Shown: in pieces, positions 31,824 through 34,929 of the stretch
How the letters are laid out: each line of letters begins with the position of its first letter
How positions within the stretch are numbered: position 1 is the stretch's first letter
Assembly: GCA_030595125.1 (NCBI GenBank)
Contig: JAUVDV010000055.1
Span: forward strand, 1-34,929
Direction of reading: 5' to 3'
Source: Deltaproteobacteria bacterium
Lineage (GTDB): Bacteria > Myxococcota_A > Polyangia > JAAYKL01
DNA: 34,929 bases
Notes under the pieces: model-generated
The model's database searches: none
What the model was told of the DNA's origin: nothing
What the model saw: the letters and a program-made list of their open reading frames with translations, nothing else
Translations under genes and position numbers: made by a program

Positions 31824-33952
31824 CCAAACCCCAACAAGAGGCCGCCCTGATAGACAACCAGTGATATGAGATAGGCCAGCGCGGTCAGTCCGAAGAACTG
31901 GAGCGCCGCCCACTTCCACTTGCCCGATTCCCGACGCGTGACGGCCACGGTGGCCATGCACGGGGTTGCAATGAGAAGGAATAGAATCAGCGAAACCCCC
32001 GCCAGGGGCGAATAGTTCCGCGAGAGATCCTCCCGCAGGCTCTCCGATCTCCCTCCCGATTCACCCAGGGAATGAACGATCCCCATCTGGGCCACGAAGA
32101 CCTCCTTGGCGGCGAAGGAGCCGATCATCCCCGTGACCAGCTTCCAGTCGAAACCCAGAGGCTTGAAGACCGGTTCGATGGCGACACCGAGGCGACCGGC
32201 GAAGGATTCTTTCAGATTTCGTACTGCGTCGATGCTGTCGTTGTCCTCCTGAGACGTGGCCTGACCTGCCGTGATCTGCTGATCGATGTCCCGAGCGTCC
32301 GCTTTGGGATAACTCGTCACGAACCACATCAGAATTGAAACCCCAAGGATGACTGTTCCCGCCTTGCGGAGGTAGAGCCAGGAGCGCTCCATCATCTTGA
32401 TCGTCATGGCACGCAACGTGGGAACGCGGTACGGCGGCAACTCCATCACGAACGGAGCTTCCTCGCCCGATAGCACAGTCTTGCGCAACAGGAGCGCCAG
32501 GCTCAGGGCGAGGATCACTCCAAACAGGTAGATGGCGCCCAGCATGGGCGCGCGCATGGACGGCGCGAAGAAAGCCGGGACCAGCAACATCCAGATGGGC
32601 AGCCGCGCGCCGCAAGACATGAGCGGCAGGACCAGCATGGTGACCAACCGATCTCTTTCGTTCTCGAGGGTTCGGGTGGCCATGATGCCGGGCACTGTGC
32701 ATCCGAAGCCGGTGAGCATGGGCAAAAAGCTCTTTCCGTGGAGCCCGAACCGGTGCATCAACCTGTCCATGAGAAACGCGGCTCTCGCCATGTAGCCCGT
32801 GTCCTCCAGCAACGCGAGCCCGAAGAACAGCAGAACAATATTGGGCAAGAAGACCACAACGCCGCCCACGCCGGCGATCACGCCGTCCAGGACCAGCGAA
32901 CGAAGCGCGGGAGCCGTGCTATCGGGCCAGTTCTGGGAAACCAGGTCGGCCAGCAAGGCGAAACCATTCTCGATCCACCCCATGGGATATTCTCCCACTG
33001 TGAAGGTGACCCAGAAGATGGCGTACATGACCGCCAGGAAGAACGGCAGCCCGAGCACTCGATGCACCAGCACCCGATCCACCGCATCGGACAGAACCCT
33101 TGCATCGTCGCGCGGCCGCTGTCGAAGCGTCTCGGTGACGAGCCCGTGCGCAAAGCCGTGATATCTCTCGGCGACGAACACTGAGATGTCCTCTCCGGTT
33201 TGTTCCTCGATCTGCTTCCTCAAAACGGCGGCCTGCGCAACCGCCTCGATGCCCCCCTCCCCTTGCGCCTCGACCATGGGAGTGAACTCTCTGTCCCAAA
33301 GCAAAAGCTTGCAGGCGACCCAGCTCCTTTGCTCGCGCTTCACCGATGTACCCGCAAGCATCGACTCGATGGATATGAGCGCCCCCGACAGGCGTTCTCC
33401 GAGAACCGGAGGTCTGGGCTCGCCGGGCTGTTCCACGGCTCTCGCGATGACGGATTTCAGTTTTTGCGCTCCAACCCGTTTGTGCGCCTCGGTTTCCACC
33501 ACCGGACAACCCAGAAGTTCTTCCATCAGATCCAGATCCAGAAACTGACCTGCGGCGTGAGCCTCGTCGGACATGTTGAGGGCCAGGACGGTGTTCGCGC
33601 CCAGATGGATGACCTGCGCCAGCAAGACAAGACTCCTGGTCAGGGCGGTGGAGTCGACGACAACAACCACAACGTCAGCCGTATTATCCAGCAGCTCCTT
33701 CTGGGCTACTCTCTCCTCCGGCGAAAATGAGCTGAGGCTGTAAGTGCCTGGTAGATCCACCACATCGTACTGCTTGTCTTCGAAATGATACTTCCCGGAA
33801 CGGCGCTCCACTGTCACCCCGGGGTAGTTGCCAACATTTCTGCTGGAACCGGTGAGCGCGTTGAACAGGGATGTTTTTCCCGCATTCGGCTGGCCGGCTA
33901 TCGCGATCCTGATCACCTCGGAATTCCGGGGTTTCTTTTTCAACACCGACAT
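31820..33952 (-). CDS. feoB: Ferrous iron transporter FeoB
   Basis: A 710-residue inner-membrane transporter with a cytosolic G domain. G1 is GQPNAGKTS (20-28), the switch region is NVGNYPGVTVE, G3 is DLPGTYSL and G4 is NMSD (126-129). A helical spacer precedes the membrane region with the FeoB signatures GFGCTVPGIMATRTLENERDR and SCGARLPIW, a large gate duplication and a C-terminal TM region with SFAAKEVFVAQMG. It imports Fe(II) across the inner membrane. The start is 3 nt after the regulator's stop (TAG), and its TGA overlaps the next ATG. The size is normal for FeoB without a fused FeoC. Confidence 0.96.
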   Translation of the reverse strand: MSVLKKKPRNSEVIRIAIAGQPNAGKTSLFNALTGSSRNVGNYPGVTVERRSGKYHFEDKQYDVVDLPGTYSLSSFSPEERVAQKELLDNTADVVVVVVDSTALTRSLVLLAQVIHLGANTVLALNMSDEAHAAGQFLDLDLMEELLGCPVVETEAHKRVGAQKLKSVIARAVEQPGEPRPPVLGERLSGALISIESMLAGTSVKREQRSWVACKLLLWDREFTPMVEAQGEGGIEAVAQAAVLRKQIEEQTGEDISVFVAERYHGFAHGLVTETLRQRPRDDARVLSDAVDRVLVHRVLGLPFFLAVMYAIFWVTFTVGEYPMGWIENGFALLADLVSQNWPDSTAPALRSLVLDGVIAGVGGVVVFLPNIVLLFFGLALLEDTGYMARAAFLMDRLMHRFGLHGKSFLPMLTGFGCTVPGIMATRTLENERDRLVTMLVLPLMSCGARLPIWMLLVPAFFAPSMRAPMLGAIYLFGVILALSLALLLRKTVLSGEEAPFVMELPPYRVPTLRAMTIKMMERSWLYLRKAGTVILGVSILMWFVTSYPKADARDIDQQITAGQATSQEDNDSIDAVRNLKESFAGRLGVAIEPVFKPLGFDWKLVTGMIGSFAAKEVFVAQMGIVHSLGESGGRSESLREDLSRNYSPLAGVSLILFLLIATPCMATVAVTRRESGKWKWAALQFFGLTALAYLISLVVYQGGLLLGFG

Positions 33953-33955
33953 CCG

Positions 33956-34702
33956 CTACAATTCCACGGCAACTCCCTCGGCCTCTTCTCGCCTGAGGGA
34001 AAGCTGGTAGCCCTCGATGCGGATCCACACAGGATCGCCACCGGGGGCCCTTCGCTCCATTTTTACTTTCACCCCCGGTAGGATCCCCATGTCGAGCAAC
34101 CGCTGTCGTATGGCCGGCGCGGTTCCCACATGCATTATCGTGCCCTCCTGACCGTGCTCGAGCGCATTGATATTAGTCGTGTTTCTTTGCCATATTCCGT
34201 CGAGACAAGCAGGATCCTTACAGTGAAATCCACACTCAGCCTCGCCGTCGAGCCTGCGGCACCCGTGAAACAACTCCAGGAAATTGGAGGGAGCGCCCGG
34301 ACACGTGCGAAGGAACTCGAAGAACCTGACGAACTTGTCCATGGCCGCATCCGAAAGGTGATGCTCCATGGCGCAGGCTTCTGCCCCCGCCTCATCCGCC
34401 GGCATGTCGAGGATATCCTCGAAGAAGCTGGTCAAGACCAGGTGCCGGGAGAGGACTTTTTGTGCCCGGCGCGCGCCCTCGACGGTGAGTTCGATGTACT
34501 CGTTTCTCTCGTATCTGATGAGACCGAGACTCTCGAGGCGCTTCATGGCCGCGGACACTGACCCCGCTTTCACATCTCTCGCCCTGGCAATATCCTTGAT
34601 TCGCGCCACGGGTTTGGCCCTCGTGAGCTGAAGAATCGTCTCCAGGTAGTCCTCGAGGGACGCGGTCAGCTTGATTTCCTGATTTCCATCTTTCTTTGCC
34701 AT
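33956..34702 (-). CDS. DtxR/MntR-type regulator fused to FeoA
   Basis: The 248-residue protein is a fusion. An N-terminal winged helix (about 12-75; VKAGSVSAAMKRLESLGLI) and a DtxR-type dimerisation/metal domain (to about 130) are followed by a Cys-rich connector and a C-terminal FeoA SH3-like domain (about 183-248; GTIMHVG, RLLDMGILPGVKVKMERRAP, GYQLSLRREEA). Candidate metal ligands are Asp18, Glu21, His87, Cys110, Glu113 and His114. Asp18 and Glu21 are MntR-like, while Cys110 (EACAMEHH) matches the DtxR/IdeR cysteine, so it probably reads iron and represses the operon it heads. The connector cysteines are 134, 148, 157, 161 and 166. AAGGAG precedes the ATG at 34702. Confidence 0.92.
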   Translation of the reverse strand: MAKKDGNQEIKLTASLEDYLETILQLTRAKPVARIKDIARARDVKAGSVSAAMKRLESLGLIRYERNEYIELTVEGARRAQKVLSRHLVLTSFFEDILDMPADEAGAEACAMEHHLSDAAMDKFVRFFEFLRTCPGAPSNFLELFHGCRRLDGEAECGFHCKDPACLDGIWQRNTTNINALEHGQEGTIMHVGTAPAIRQRLLDMGILPGVKVKMERRAPGGDPVWIRIEGYQLSLRREEAEGVAVEL

Positions 34703-34719
34703 GCCTTCTCCTTGAAGAC

Positions 34720-34766
34720 ATGCCTAACACCGAGAGTCGGCTCTGTCAATGTGGGCTAATGCCTAA
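34720..34766 (-). promoter_or_regulatory. Putative DtxR-type operator of the iron operon
   Basis: Upstream of the regulator, the octamer ATGCCTAA (TTAGGCAT on the coding strand) occurs twice, at 34720-34727 and 34759-34766, 39 bp apart. The second forms a GGCTAA-T-GCCTAA tandem with a flanking half-site. TTAGGC / GCCTAA is the half-site of many DtxR/IdeR/MntR operators. Position ahead of the first gene fits autoregulation. The upstream gene's stop codon (34756-34758) lies between the copies, so the site partly overlaps the neighbouring coding region. Not tested beyond pattern. Confidence 0.45.
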
Positions 34767-34929
34767 TTTTGGCAACGAATACATCGTGGCCCCCGGCGCT
34801 TGTGAGCGGGCCGTTACCGAGATCGATCCAGTCCGAGAACGATCCGCAGACCAGAACATCTCCGCCGGAATCCAGTGCAATTCCGCCGGGAAACCGGAGC
34901 GAGCCGCCCTCGAAACTCCGGCTCCACAC
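34756..34929 (-). CDS. 3' end of a beta-propeller (SBBP-like) repeat protein
   Basis: The reading frame enters at the window edge and runs 57 residues to a TAG at 34758-34756. The sequence (WSRSFEGGS, GGIALDSGGDVLVCGSFSDWIDLGNG, SAGGHDVFVAKIRH) has the G-x-A-L-D-S-x-G-D-V-L-V-x-G pattern and D-V-F-V-A-K ending of SBBP beta-propeller repeats, common in secreted proteins. Only the last repeat is visible. Its stop is 53 bp before the regulator's ATG. Confidence 0.7.
   Translation of the reverse strand: MWSRSFEGGSLRFPGGIALDSGGDVLVCGSFSDWIDLGNGPLTSAGGHDVFVAKIRH

Overview
The window is GC-rich chromosomal DNA from a Gram-negative bacterium. It encodes many lipoprotein-type (lipobox) signal peptides, a complete TonB-ExbB-ExbD system with an outer-membrane TonB-dependent receptor, and a large set of exported lipoproteins with Asp-Ser/Asp-Thr linkers, FG-GAP repeats, MAM-like, PKD and IgGFc-binding-like domains. 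That style is typical of myxobacteria-related (former deltaproteobacterial) lineages. The taxonomic placement is inference from gene content; there is no rRNA in the window, and I saw no tRNA or CRISPR array.

Layout. (1) 1-182: structured non-coding DNA with an inverted repeat and a tandem 19-bp repeat that may be an insertion-sequence end. (2) 183-3000: a lipoprotein, a YkgJ-type cysteine-cluster protein, a protein joining an Os1348/nitrile-hydratase-leader-like domain to an internal lipobox segment, and a DUF4377 lipoprotein. (3) 3075-17235: a surface-lipoprotein island. Seven lipoproteins carry Asp-rich linkers written in in-frame hexanucleotide repeats. Interleaved are two paralogous PEGA-like proteins with a mirror-symmetric eight-cysteine N-terminal domain, and a small Cys-rich lipoprotein. 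(4) 17286-21122: an SGNH hydrolase divergent from an overlapping three-gene operon (SxtJ-like membrane protein, NodU/CmcH-type carbamoyltransferase, DUF5989 peptide), suggesting carbamoylation of a polysaccharide or other metabolite. (5) 21131-22499: short repeats followed by an AT-richer DUF4143 AAA ATPase, probably acquired. (6) 22575-26076: housekeeping and cofactor genes: a Cys-rich conserved protein overlapping fdhD, a MOSC protein, nadA and an alpha/beta hydrolase. (7) 26059-27222: a metallophosphoesterase lipoprotein. (8) 27266-34702: a tightly packed seven-gene iron-uptake operon on the minus strand: DtxR-FeoA fusion regulator, feoB, a FeoB-associated Cys-rich small membrane protein, a TonB-dependent receptor, exbB, exbD and tonB. 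(9) 34756-34929: the 3' end of a beta-propeller-repeat protein running off the window.

The most coherent system is the iron operon. It would import metal across the outer membrane (receptor plus TonB/ExbBD) and inner membrane (FeoB) under a metal-sensing repressor encoded as its first gene. The regulator's metal ligands look like a hybrid of MntR and DtxR. The least explained items are the eight-cysteine PEGA-like pair, the Os1348-like/lipobox chimera, and a tonB whose C-terminus runs into a hexanucleotide repeat that would encode an Asp-rich linker in another frame.
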